Positions 13,635 to 20,506 of a stretch of 20,506 bases of DNA are shown one piece after another. Each line of letters starts with the position of its first letter. Positions within the stretch are counted from its first letter, which is position 1. A program made the position numbers and the translations under genes. The DNA lies in contig JBAWYM010000032.1 of the NCBI GenBank assembly GCA_037143575.1, positions 1 to 20,506 of the forward strand, in the 5' to 3' direction. This DNA comes from JBAWYM01 sp037143575. Lineage in GTDB: Bacteria; Patescibacteriota; Gracilibacteria; Peribacterales; Peribacteraceae. The notes below the pieces were generated by a model, which was not told where the DNA came from, did no database searches, and was given only the letters and a program-made list of their open reading frames with translations.

Positions 13635-15763
13635 TGAAAAATAATTCTAAAATACAACCAAATTTTAGTAAAACAATTCACAACAGGCTTTCAGCTGAGC
13701 TTGTTTTAGCAAATAAAGAAAAAACAAAAAGAGCTGCCGAGTTAGTGATTGCTAAAAAAGAAATTGTCATTGTGAAGAAGGCCTCTGTAGAGAAGCAAGA
13801 CCAATTGCATCAATTAAATTATCAGCTCAATCGAGCACAAAGAACTGCGAAAATCGGGAGTTGGTCATGGGATTCCATCCAAGACAAGATTGTTTGGTCT
13901 AAAGAGCTCTATCACATCTATGGTCTTGATGATCATTTGCCTGCCCCAAATTATGCAGAGCATTTGAAGCTCTATAGTGTAGACAGCAGGAAAATACTTG
14001 ATTCTGCTGTGAAAATCGCACTGAAGGCCGGTAAACCTTATGAGGTAGAGCTTCAATTGCTTGATACCAGCAGAGGAAATACATGGGTTATAGGCAAAGG
14101 CGAAGTTGTGCGAAATACAAAGGGGAAGGTCATCGGTCAGCGTGGAACGGTACAAGACATTACGAAGCGGAAAAATCTTGAAGATGAGGTTTTACATAGC
14201 GCGGATCTCATTCATTCATTGATTGATTCGATCCCGGATCTCATTTTCTACAAAGATTTGCATGGAGTATATTTGGGGTGCAATCCTGCCTTTGCAGAAT
14301 TTGTCGGACATCCAAAAGACAAAATTATTGGAAAGACCGATTACAATCTTTTTCCGAAGAACATTGCGGATTCCTTTAGAGAAAATGATAAAAAAATGCT
14401 CAGATTAAGTAAGGCACGCCGTAATGAAGAATGGGTGACGTATCCGAATGGCGAAAAAAGGTTACTAGACACACTTAAAGTTCCCTATGGTGAACAAGGT
14501 AATACAAAAATTGGTATTTTGGGGATTAGCCGCGATAGTACTGAGCGAAAGAAGCTGGAAGATGAAATTAGTCATAATCTGGAACAGCAGAAATTTTTAT
14601 CTGAAATTTCAGTTGAGCTCAATCAATACACCAGCTTCAATGTTGTATTGAATAGTATCATACAAAAACTTGCTACATTTACGCATGCAGGCCGCTCGTA
14701 TATTTTTGAGGATAGTGTTGATGGTAAATCGACCAGCAACATTTTCGAGTGGTGTGCCAAGGGAGTCAAGCCGCAGATTGATACGCTCAAGAATATTCCC
14801 TACAGTGCCATCCCATCATTTCTGAAGGCATTTAATGAAAAGGGTATGTTGAAATGTGATGATGTATCTACGATATCTAAAGATGTACGAGATATTTTGG
14901 AGCCACAAGGCATAAAATCAATTCTGCTTCTTCCTCTGTTTGTGGGCAACAGAAGACTTGGCTTCTTTGGATTGGATATCGTTGATAAGAAAAGGAATTG
15001 GAAAACAGAGGAAGTGCAATTACTCAATATTATTTCTCACTCTATTGCCAGCGTATTTGGTAGAAGAGAAGTTGATCATCTGAAATCAGAGTTTATTTCT
15101 ATTGCTTCACATCAATTAAAAACTCCATTGATTGGCATAAAATGGTTAAGTGAATTGATGTTGGGGAATAAAGTGGGAAAGCCAAGTGCAATGCAACAGG
15201 AGTATTTGCAGGATATACATCTCAGTAACGAAAGAATGCTCAAGTTGGTAGATGATTTGCTTGATATCTCTCATATAGAAACCGGTAATAAATTTACGGT
15301 GATGAAGAAAAGAACGGATATCGTCGAGATTGTCGATCAGGTCTTGATGGACAATCAGCTCTTCGCCAAAGAAAAAGAAATACACATTATTCAATGCGAA
15401 GGTGCGCCAAAGAAATTCTTCGTGAATATTGATGGCAATAAAATACGGCAAGTATTCGAAAATCTCATTACCAATGCTATAAAATATTCAAAATATAAAG
15501 GCTTTGTTGAAGTTGGTTGTGAGCATAAAAATGGTGAGATTATCTTTAGCGTAAAAGATAATGGCATTGGTATACCAAGAGAACAGCAGAAGAATATGTT
15601 CGAAAAATTCTTTAGGGCTGACAATGCTCGTCAATATGAGCCCGACGGAACGGGCTTAGGATTATATATTGCCAAGGCGGTTGTAGAGGCTCATGGTGGT
15701 AAGCTGTGGTTCGAGTCTGGGACGAGGAAGGGAACTGTGTTTTACTTTTCCTTGCAACAATAA
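13634..15763 (+). CDS. Soluble hybrid-free sensor histidine kinase, PAS-PAS-GAF-HisKA-HATPase
   Basis: The 709-residue protein has no membrane segment. In order: a charged coiled coil (about 15-65, AELVLANKEK-type repeats), a first PAS domain (about 70-180, ending in the PAC-like GTVQDITKRKNLEDE), a second PAS domain (about 185-310, ending GISRDSTERKKLEDE), a GAF domain (about 325-480), HisKA with the phosphorylated histidine 493 in SIASHQLKTPLIGIKWL, and a HATPase domain with N-box ENLITNAIKYS, G1 DNGIGIP, F-box FEKFFRADNA and G2 GTGLGLYIAK. All catalytic boxes are intact. It should sense a cytosolic signal (ligand, redox or light cannot be told) and phosphorylate a regulator not encoded here. 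It is clearly more AT-rich than its neighbours on both sides, suggesting separate origin. Confidence 0.93.
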   Translation: MKNNSKIQPNFSKTIHNRLSAELVLANKEKTKRAAELVIAKKEIVIVKKASVEKQDQLHQLNYQLNRAQRTAKIGSWSWDSIQDKIVWSKELYHIYGLDDHLPAPNYAEHLKLYSVDSRKILDSAVKIALKAGKPYEVELQLLDTSRGNTWVIGKGEVVRNTKGKVIGQRGTVQDITKRKNLEDEVLHSADLIHSLIDSIPDLIFYKDLHGVYLGCNPAFAEFVGHPKDKIIGKTDYNLFPKNIADSFRENDKKMLRLSKARRNEEWVTYPNGEKRLLDTLKVPYGEQGNTKIGILGISRDSTERKKLEDEISHNLEQQKFLSEISVELNQYTSFNVVLNSIIQKLATFTHAGRSYIFEDSVDGKSTSNIFEWCAKGVKPQIDTLKNIPYSAIPSFLKAFNEKGMLKCDDVSTISKDVRDILEPQGIKSILLLPLFVGNRRLGFFGLDIVDKKRNWKTEEVQLLNIISHSIASVFGRREVDHLKSEFISIASHQLKTPLIGIKWLSELMLGNKVGKPSAMQQEYLQDIHLSNERMLKLVDDLLDISHIETGNKFTVMKKRTDIVEIVDQVLMDNQLFAKEKEIHIIQCEGAPKKFFVNIDGNKIRQVFENLITNAIKYSKYKGFVEVGCEHKNGEIIFSVKDNGIGIPREQQKNMFEKFFRADNARQYEPDGTGLGLYIAKAVVEAHGGKLWFESGTRKGTVFYFSLQQ

Positions 15764-15794
15764 TCCTCTCAATCAATACCCAGATATTTGTCGC

Positions 15795-15830
15795 AGCCAT
15801 AGGCACACCATGCATGGTGTGCCTATGGCT
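15795..15830. repeat. 36-bp perfect palindrome, copy 2
   Basis: The left arm AGCCATAGGCACACCATG is followed by its exact reverse complement. Compared with copy 1 it carries two G-to-A changes per arm, both matched in the opposite arm so that pairing is kept. It lies 31 bp behind the kinase stop, and the stop codon TAG (15825-15823, minus strand) of the S-layer-type gene is formed by its right portion read in reverse. It could act as a bidirectional terminator, although no T tract follows. Confidence 0.9.
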
Positions 15831-16992
15831 TCGTCGCATTCAAGCCCGCTTCGATGATGCTCATGGTCGATGTGACGATTTGACGCTCATCGGAGGTGAG
15901 TGCGCGCTGCTGAGCTACGGTGACGTAGCGGTAGTAGGTGCTGAGCGGGTCCATCACATTGCGCAATGATGTCAGGACGGAGAATGTCGTCTGCCAGGGG
16001 AGGTTGCGGGTTTGATCAATGAGGGAGATGAATGTTGCCACATACTCGTTGTACTTGGAGATGAGGGATTGCAGATTGGGATCGGGGGTTATTGAAGTCG
16101 ATCCCGATATGGTGGGAAGGGACGGTAGAGGGCTGAGTGTAGGGAGTGATGATAGAGGGCTCGGGACGGGGTTGGAGCCTGTCGTGCCCTGCTGCGGAGA
16201 CGTTTGCGTCACCGGGGCAGGGGAATGCACACTGGAGGATGATGCCGCGGCTTGTACAGTTTCGGGTGAAGCCGGAAGTGGAAGGGAGAGCTGGAGGGAC
16301 TGCGGAGCGGTGGGAAGCTTGCTCGTTTCGGGTGCACGGCAGTCTGGGTAGGTGAGGTTCTGGAAGGAGCGCTCGAAGATCGCGAGCATCTCGGCGCGGT
16401 TCAATGGTGAAGCCGGTCGGATCGTTTTGCCCTCTCCATCCCCATGGAAAACGCAACGGCTGGTAGCGATAGACAGAGCATCCGAGAGCCACGTACCGTT
16501 CGGAAGATCCGAAAAAGCTGGAAAGATTTCAGCTCTGGTGAGACTGAATGCGCGGGCGAGAATAGCCGCGGCTTCTGCGCGGATGATCGTGCGGCCGGGG
16601 GCAGCAAGGCAGGGATGAGTTCCGGCACAATCCTTGAGCCCCTTCACCCAGCCGTTCTTCGCGGCCTCTTCGAAAACGTAGAAGTTGGGATTGGCTGCGG
16701 GAACGTCGTCGAAGGTGGGAGTGCCGAAAGGACCGTGCACGCTGCCGCCCTGCAGGCGGATCAGGAGATCAACGAAGACGGCGCGGGTGGCATTTCCTTC
16801 CGGTTCCAGCGTCGCAGCGCCGTAACCTGCATCTTTAAATCTTCCTAGGAGGGAAGTGTACCAGGGGAGGTCGGCGGCGAGGGCGATGGAAATTGAGCTG
16901 AATATGCATGCAATCAATAACGTCGCAGCCGTAGGCACGCCATGCATGGCGTGCCTACGGCGCCGCGGGACGTGGGGATCAATCGATATCAT
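15823..16992 (-). CDS. Secreted S-layer-homology (SLH) domain protein
   Basis: The 389-residue product starts at ATG 16992, which overlaps the stop of the upstream phosphatase gene (ATGA). Residues 1-39 form a signal peptide: basic n-region with RRRRH, hydrophobic core LLIACIFSSISIALA and likely cleavage before ADLPWY. Then come two to three SLH-like units: GNATRAVFVDLLIRL, PTFDDVPAANPNFYVFEEAAKNGWVKG with GRTIIRAEAAAILARAF, and FSDLPNGTWLSDALSIA with PLNRAEMLAIFERSF. SLH domains bind secondary cell-wall polymer and hold S-layer proteins. A Pro/Ser-rich linker (about 225-300) and a helical C-terminus follow. The n-region is encoded by a 34-bp palindrome; the ATG inside it (second Met of RHAMHG) is an alternative start that still leaves a signal peptide. 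The stop codon lies in another palindrome copy. Confidence 0.85.
   Translation of the reverse strand: MISIDPHVPRRRRHAMHGVPTAATLLIACIFSSISIALAADLPWYTSLLGRFKDAGYGAATLEPEGNATRAVFVDLLIRLQGGSVHGPFGTPTFDDVPAANPNFYVFEEAAKNGWVKGLKDCAGTHPCLAAPGRTIIRAEAAAILARAFSLTRAEIFPAFSDLPNGTWLSDALSIATSRCVFHGDGEGKTIRPASPLNRAEMLAIFERSFQNLTYPDCRAPETSKLPTAPQSLQLSLPLPASPETVQAAASSSSVHSPAPVTQTSPQQGTTGSNPVPSPLSSLPTLSPLPSLPTISGSTSITPDPNLQSLISKYNEYVATFISLIDQTRNLPWQTTFSVLTSLRNVMDPLSTYYRYVTVAQQRALTSDERQIVTSTMSIIEAGLNATKP
16928..16961. repeat. 34-bp perfect palindrome, copy 3 (inside the SLH gene)
   Basis: It is identical to copy 1 over the 34 central bases (arm GCCGTAGGCACGCCATG); the outermost pair of the 36-mer is lost. It shares GTCGC just to its left with copy 2. 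On the minus strand it is read as part of the SLH protein (RRHAMHGVPTA), i.e. it lies inside a coding region. Confidence 0.9.
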
Positions 16993-19088
16993 TCGCATTG
17001 AAGCTGAATGAACGCCACCTTCCCATCGGTGAAGTACGGATCCCCGGTAAAGTTGGTTCCGAGTGAAGGTGGAAGGAGCTGCAGGATACGCTTTGAAGCG
17101 AGTACACCGGCATTCTGCAGATCGGCGAGGATCAGGGAGCGTTCCGTATCGATGGCTGGGTCGATCGTGTGCATAGCTCCACCCCACTTGAGTCCTGTAT
17201 CCAGACTCGCCGTCCCGACGTACAGTTCCCCGGACGGCGTACTGTAGGGCGTCTGCCAGACGCGCAGGTGGTGACGGGAACGGATGGTCCGCTGATCCGT
17301 CGCCTTCTCGAAGCCGAAGTCGATCGGGCGGGAGTCGTAGAAGGTGGGCGTGATGGGCGCATTGAGATATTCGGTATTGAGAAAAACCGCTACGGCTGCG
17401 CGCTTGAGCGAGGAGGTGGAGAGAGGATCGGCGAGAGACCATTGTGCGCGTGCGAAGGCCGGGACGAGGCAGCCGCTGTGCGCGAGGATGATGAGGTGCG
17501 TGGGTTCCTGGCGGGTGGCGAAAAGCGTTTCGGTGTAGAGAGGGAGGGTTCCATTGTGGAAGAGGGGCAGTACGGCGGTTTCGGCGACATCGATGTGGCT
17601 CTGCTGTTCGGGTGGCAGGGGTGGGGTCGGTCGGGTATAGGCGGACCAGAGGATGATGGAGAGCTCTACGGCGATGATGATCGTGGCCGTGATCACCGGA
17701 CGCAGGCGGGTTTCCTTCTGCGATTGGGAGCGGATCCACTCCGTGCCGATGATGGCGAGGATCAGGAAAGAAAATCCGATGAGATTGCCGCCGAGGACAT
17801 CACTGAGGAAATGCACGCCCAGGTACAGTCGGGAGAGATCGACGAGAATGATGATCGAGAGTGCGAGGAAGAGAGCGCTGATTTTCGCTTTCCACAGGCG
17901 TGCAGTCCGCAGGACGATGTAGGCGAGGAACCCGTAGAACACGATCGAGGCTGCGGCATGACCACTGGGGAAGGAGAAGGATCGTTCCATGGCTTCTGCA
18001 AGGGCATAATCGGGGCGCGCACGGTGCAGGATATTTTTGAGGAGTGTCACCGTCACCTGATTGGCTACGAGTGCAGCGAGCATTCCCCAGGCGTAGATTT
18101 TCTCCCGCTGAAAGAAGAGGAGGAGCACGGTGAGGGTGCCCGCAGTGATCATGACATCCGCAGACGCTGCGTGGGTGATGGCGAGGAAGAGGGCGGTGAA
18201 TCCCTTTTCCCGCAGGAGTAGGAAGAGATTGCCAGTGCGGACATCAGCGGCGGTGATCAGTCCGTCACTCAAGACACTCTGGGTGAGCAGCAGCAATCGT
18301 AACAGGGTATCGCTCAGGAGCAGGATGAGGAATGTGAGGGGTAGGCCGGTGAAGTGCTGTGGAGTCAGACGATGACCAATGACGGAAGAGAGCTTCGGAG
18401 AGCGTTCTCTCCACGCTTTCACCGGAGGATAGGAGAGCGTGGCGGTGACGAGCGATTGTCCGAGGTACGAGAAGTAGCGGACGATGCTCCGTCCGCGGCG
18501 CACGGTCCATCCCCAGAGCCAGCCGATGAAGGCGAAGGCCAGGATGATCACCAGGAAGAGGAGTCGGGCGCGCGTGGACCAGAGGGTCGCCACATGCCAC
18601 AGGGAACCGACGATGATGCCGACGAAGAGGGGCCAGAGAATGCGGGCGATGGCTGTGGGAATGCTGCGGAGCTGGAATGTTGCCCGGTCGACATTTTCCG
18701 TTCCCTCGGCGTAGGGCATGGCATGGCGATGGACACCGGCGAGGTGCGCCAACCACGCCGCGAGACTGCCGCGGTGGCTCAACGATCGGCCCTCCTCCAC
18801 TTCTTCACCCCAGAGAGGGGAGTTCGATTGCAGATTCACGAGGTGGCGCCTCGCACTTTCGAAGCTCACGGTTTTGCCCAGGATCGAGGCGGCGAAGCAG
18901 ACGAGGGCGAGGGTCCAGAAGGAGAAGAAGTGCTCCGCGGTCAGAGCTCCGGCGAAGACGAGGATCGGGACGCCAGGGATGAAGATGCCGATGAAGGAGA
19001 GGGAATCCAGGAAGATCAGCACGAAGACGGCCACATAGCCCGCAAGGGGTGTGGTGAGAAGATCGATGAATGATGGGGGGAGCGACAC
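16989..19088 (-). CDS. DedA/PAP2/LssY-type membrane phosphatase
   Basis: From GTG 19088 the protein has 699 residues. An N-terminal DedA (SNARE-associated) half with LDSLSFIGIFIPGVPILVFAGAL is followed by a membrane PAP2 phosphatase domain with all three motifs: KNILHRARP, SFPSGHAA and SRLYLGVHFLSDVLGG (catalytic His residues in the last two). The C-terminal 180 residues correspond to the soluble LssY_C region. Such enzymes dephosphorylate lipid substrates such as undecaprenyl pyrophosphate or phosphatidate at the membrane. GTG 19088 was preferred over TTG 19124 because a TATACT -10 ends 6 nt before it, implying a leaderless message, and the TTG would lie in the -35. Inside the DedA half, between two helices, is a hydrophilic stretch that looks inserted. 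It is coupled to the SLH gene by an ATGA overlap. Confidence 0.88.
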   Translation of the reverse strand: MSLPPSFIDLLTTPLAGYVAVFVLIFLDSLSFIGIFIPGVPILVFAGALTAEHFFSFWTLALVCFAASILGKTVSFESARRHLVNLQSNSPLWGEEVEEGRSLSHRGSLAAWLAHLAGVHRHAMPYAEGTENVDRATFQLRSIPTAIARILWPLFVGIIVGSLWHVATLWSTRARLLFLVIILAFAFIGWLWGWTVRRGRSIVRYFSYLGQSLVTATLSYPPVKAWRERSPKLSSVIGHRLTPQHFTGLPLTFLILLLSDTLLRLLLLTQSVLSDGLITAADVRTGNLFLLLREKGFTALFLAITHAASADVMITAGTLTVLLLFFQREKIYAWGMLAALVANQVTVTLLKNILHRARPDYALAEAMERSFSFPSGHAAASIVFYGFLAYIVLRTARLWKAKISALFLALSIIILVDLSRLYLGVHFLSDVLGGNLIGFSFLILAIIGTEWIRSQSQKETRLRPVITATIIIAVELSIILWSAYTRPTPPLPPEQQSHIDVAETAVLPLFHNGTLPLYTETLFATRQEPTHLIILAHSGCLVPAFARAQWSLADPLSTSSLKRAAVAVFLNTEYLNAPITPTFYDSRPIDFGFEKATDQRTIRSRHHLRVWQTPYSTPSGELYVGTASLDTGLKWGGAMHTIDPAIDTERSLILADLQNAGVLASKRILQLLPPSLGTNFTGDPYFTDGKVAFIQLQCE
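18708..18738 (-). repeat. Possible decayed palindrome copy within the DedA region
   Basis: The minus strand reads CGCCATGCCATG then CCCTACGCC, which aligns with the centre and right arm of the palindrome family (CGCCATGCATG, GCGT missing, GCCTACGGC). It codes for HRHAMPYAEG, sharing RHAM in the same phase as in the SLH protein. The likeness covers only about 20 bases, so it may be chance. Confidence 0.25.
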
Positions 19089-19094
19089 GGGGGG

Positions 19095-19124
19095 AGTATA
19101 GATCGGTCGGGAGTGTCTGCCCAA
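19095..19124 (-). promoter_or_regulatory. Candidate promoter of the phosphatase-SLH pair
   Basis: On the minus strand TTGGGC (19124-19119) and TATACT (19100-19095) are 18 bp apart; CCCCCC then leads to the GTG at 19088. A transcript starting at the usual 7 nt from the -10 would begin at the start codon itself. Confidence 0.45.
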
Positions 19125-19166
19125 TTCAGAGAGACCGGGGGAGTATCCCGGGAACAGTATTATGGG

Positions 19167-19226
19167 TTAAGGGTTTTGCTGATATGCCCTTTTTCCTTCC
19201 CATACCCCTTTATACTTATTCCTCAT
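19167..19226 (-). CDS. Possible 19-residue peptide with strong ribosome binding site
   Basis: ATG 19226 opens MRNKYKGVWEGKRAYQQNP, a basic peptide, ending in TAA. AGGAGGTGA (19243-19235, minus strand) lies 8 nt upstream and includes the TGA of the preceding repeat-protein gene, so ribosomes finishing that gene could restart here. No homology can be judged at this length and it may be a chance frame. Confidence 0.25.
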   Translation of the reverse strand: MRNKYKGVWEGKRAYQQNP

Positions 19227-19234
19227 TCCTTCTC

Positions 19235-20506
19235 TCACCTCCTCCCCCTCTTCGCGAGCCTGGCATCCAGTCTCTGCAGCACACGTTCCATGGCTGCCCT
19301 GAGAGACGGCTGCTTCGTGACGAGGACATCCATGCGCTGAATCATTCTCTCGCGCATGTTGATGAGGAGAGATGGGAGATTGGCAGGCGGTGGAGGAGTG
19401 GTGAGGACCGCTGCAGGCTCAGGTGGTGCCGCATGTTCCAGTGGTGGAGGAGCTGGAGATGGTTGAGGGATAACAGGAGATGCCCTTCTACCACCACCCG
19501 GAGGATTCGTACTCGGAGATGACGATGACGAAGACGCCCCCTGGATAATGTACGAGGCATTCAGCCGGTCACTGAGATTCCCTGCCGTGTCTACGCCCAT
19601 GGCGCTGAGGATGCATGTCGAAGAGATGGTGATCGGCCCTGCATACACAGGAGAACTCAGTGTCGGCGTGGTGTTATTCGTGGTGTAGTAGATGACGGAG
19701 GAGCCATCAGAAGCGAGAGTGACTGTCTGGGTGGAAGTGTAGATGGCACCGGACGGGGAGGCAGTGGGCGTGGATGGGGCAGTGTTATCCACGATGAATG
19801 TTGCTCCGCTTGTTGGAGCAGAGGTGACGACATTTGTAGCGACGTCTGTACCGATGCTCATTGCAATAGTCCCTGTCCCGTTCCCAGCGCCGACGGTGTG
19901 GACGTAGGTGTAGATCGTGGTGCTGGACTTCGTCATGTTCGTTGCAGCCAGAGTGTTGGAACCTGAGATGGCAATCTTTGGAACCGGAGCATCTGCCATG
20001 GGTTCATTAAATGTTGCAGTGATCGTTACTGAGGCTCCGGATTTGTATGGAGCGGGAGTGGAATAGGTGATGGCGGCGGTGGGAGGGGTGGAGTCGGGAG
20101 GAGCAGAATAAGAGGTGGTTCCAGTTTCTCCTACGACAATAAACTTATCACCGCCGTAGGTGACGGAAAGAGCATGCGTTGCGCCAAACTTAATGCCTGT
20201 GTCTGCGCCTGCTGTAAGAGAAGTCCAAGTAATGCCATCGGAGGAATAGGAGGCTTGTCCGTTGCTACCCACAACCACAAATTTACCTCCGCCATAGGTG
20301 ACGGAATAAACATATGATGTGCCAAACTTAATGCCTGTGTCTGTGCCAGCTGGAAGAGAAGTCCATGTGATGCCGTCGGAGGAGTAAGAAGCTTTGCCGG
20401 AATCTCCCACAGCAACAAATTTGTCTCCGCCGTAGGTGACGGAACGAGCAAATGATGTGCCAAACTTAATGCCTGTGTCTGTGCCAGCTGGAAGAGAAGT
20501 CCATGT
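19235..20506 (-). CDS. Secreted repeat protein, C-terminal part (start outside window)
   Basis: The frame is open to the window edge, so 423 residues of a longer protein are visible. Order: three 46-residue repeats (1-138) with S.TYGG.KF..VG and YSSDGITWTSL, the pattern of beta-propeller/BNR-like blades; a bacterial Ig-like domain (about 140-250; ITATFNEPMADAPVPKIAIS); a chitobiase C-terminal/FN3-associated-like module (about 255-320; VIYYTTNNTTPT, GVDTAGNLSD); a Ser- then Pro-rich linker (about 325-375, with PPGGGRR); and a basic amphipathic C-terminal helix (RMIQRMDVLV, AMERVLQRLDARLAKRGRR). The build is that of a large cell-surface protein; adhesion is a guess. The C-terminal helix could be an anchor or interaction segment. 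No LPXTG motif is present. Confidence 0.8.
   Translation of the reverse strand, partial: TWTSLPAGTDTGIKFGTSFARSVTYGGDKFVAVGDSGKASYSSDGITWTSLPAGTDTGIKFGTSYVYSVTYGGGKFVVVGSNGQASYSSDGITWTSLTAGADTGIKFGATHALSVTYGGDKFIVVGETGTTSYSAPPDSTPPTAAITYSTPAPYKSGASVTITATFNEPMADAPVPKIAISGSNTLAATNMTKSSTTIYTYVHTVGAGNGTGTIAMSIGTDVATNVVTSAPTSGATFIVDNTAPSTPTASPSGAIYTSTQTVTLASDGSSVIYYTTNNTTPTLSSPVYAGPITISSTCILSAMGVDTAGNLSDRLNASYIIQGASSSSSSPSTNPPGGGRRASPVIPQPSPAPPPLEHAAPPEPAAVLTTPPPPANLPSLLINMRERMIQRMDVLVTKQPSLRAAMERVLQRLDARLAKRGRR
20093..20506 (-). repeat. 138-bp tandem repeats, three units
   Basis: Units 20369-20506, 20231-20368 and 20093-20230 each encode 46 residues starting TWTSL. The same plus-strand words (GGAAGAGAAGTCCATG, AAACTTAATGCCTGTGTCTG) recur at exactly 138-bp spacing. 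The array reaches the window edge and probably continues. High identity at the DNA level suggests recent duplication. Confidence 0.9.

Noticed and set aside
13311..16961. CRISPR array from the three palindrome copies
   Set aside because: Copies are 1.1-2.5 kb apart with genes between them; no regular spacers and no cas genes.
16993..17739. Upstream extension of the SLH protein frame
   Set aside because: It lies in another frame of the phosphatase gene and has no sensible protein character; the ATGA overlap and signal peptide mark 16992 as start.
17169..19073. Long plus-strand frames opposite the phosphatase gene
   Set aside because: Composition is Arg/Gly/Glu-rich shadow sequence, while the minus strand carries intact PAP2 motifs.
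19131..19152. CCGGG...CCCGG hairpin as terminator for the repeat-protein gene
   Set aside because: Stem of only 5 bp and no T tract in the required direction.

Overview
The window looks like a piece of an uncultured bacterial genome, most likely from the Candidate Phyla Radiation (Patescibacteria), with the Peregrinibacteria/Peribacteria group as best guess. Reasons: small single-pass membrane proteins with cysteine-rich outer parts, many secreted or anchored proteins without close named relatives, S-layer-type domains, soluble and membrane histidine kinases without adjacent regulators, and genes with little or no Shine-Dalgarno signal, some of which look leaderless. The assignment is inference; there is no rRNA or other marker gene here. 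Base composition is a mosaic: about 1-3350, 4800-7450, 8300-9400 and 13400-15780 are AT-rich, while 3400-4490, 7480-8260, 10400-13200 and 15830-19235 are GC-rich.

Layout. 1-2214: a remnant of a sensor-type gene, a polytopic membrane protein, then a two-gene unit (cysteine-rich membrane protein plus an unknown 278-residue protein). 2208-2756: a SET-domain protein on the minus strand, divergent from a membrane histidine kinase (2803-4494); the two appear to share a palindromic -10 element. 4495-4785: a 291-bp MITE-like element with 22-bp terminal inverted repeats and a 9-bp target duplication, inserted directly behind the kinase stop codon. 4863-7368: a restriction-modification locus with a beta-class amino-methyltransferase, a MvaI/BcnI-like endonuclease and a convergent Dcm-like cytosine-C5 methyltransferase; family relationships suggest a CCWGG-type target. 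7477-8172: a stand-alone RelA/SpoT-type HD hydrolase.

8320-13172 (minus) is a two-gene unit: a 1276-residue protein with a planctomycete-style LEPR-like N-terminus and an alpha/beta-hydrolase-like C-terminus, followed after 2 bp by a membrane-anchored beta-propeller-like protein. A 460-bp spacer then leads to a soluble PAS-PAS-GAF histidine kinase (13634-15763) preceded by an overlapping 21-codon reading frame. 15823-19088 (minus) is a coupled pair: a DedA/PAP2/LssY-type membrane phosphatase and a secreted S-layer-homology protein. 19235 to the window end is the C-terminal part of a secreted repeat protein.

The most notable signals outside genes are (1) the MITE with intact target duplication, (2) a family of 34-36-bp perfect palindromes (three copies, 13.3-17.0 kb) whose copies differ by changes matched in both arms, one of which encodes the start of a signal peptide and another supplies a stop codon, and (3) the symmetrical shared promoter at 2775-2784. 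I found no tRNA, rRNA, CRISPR array or complete insertion sequence.
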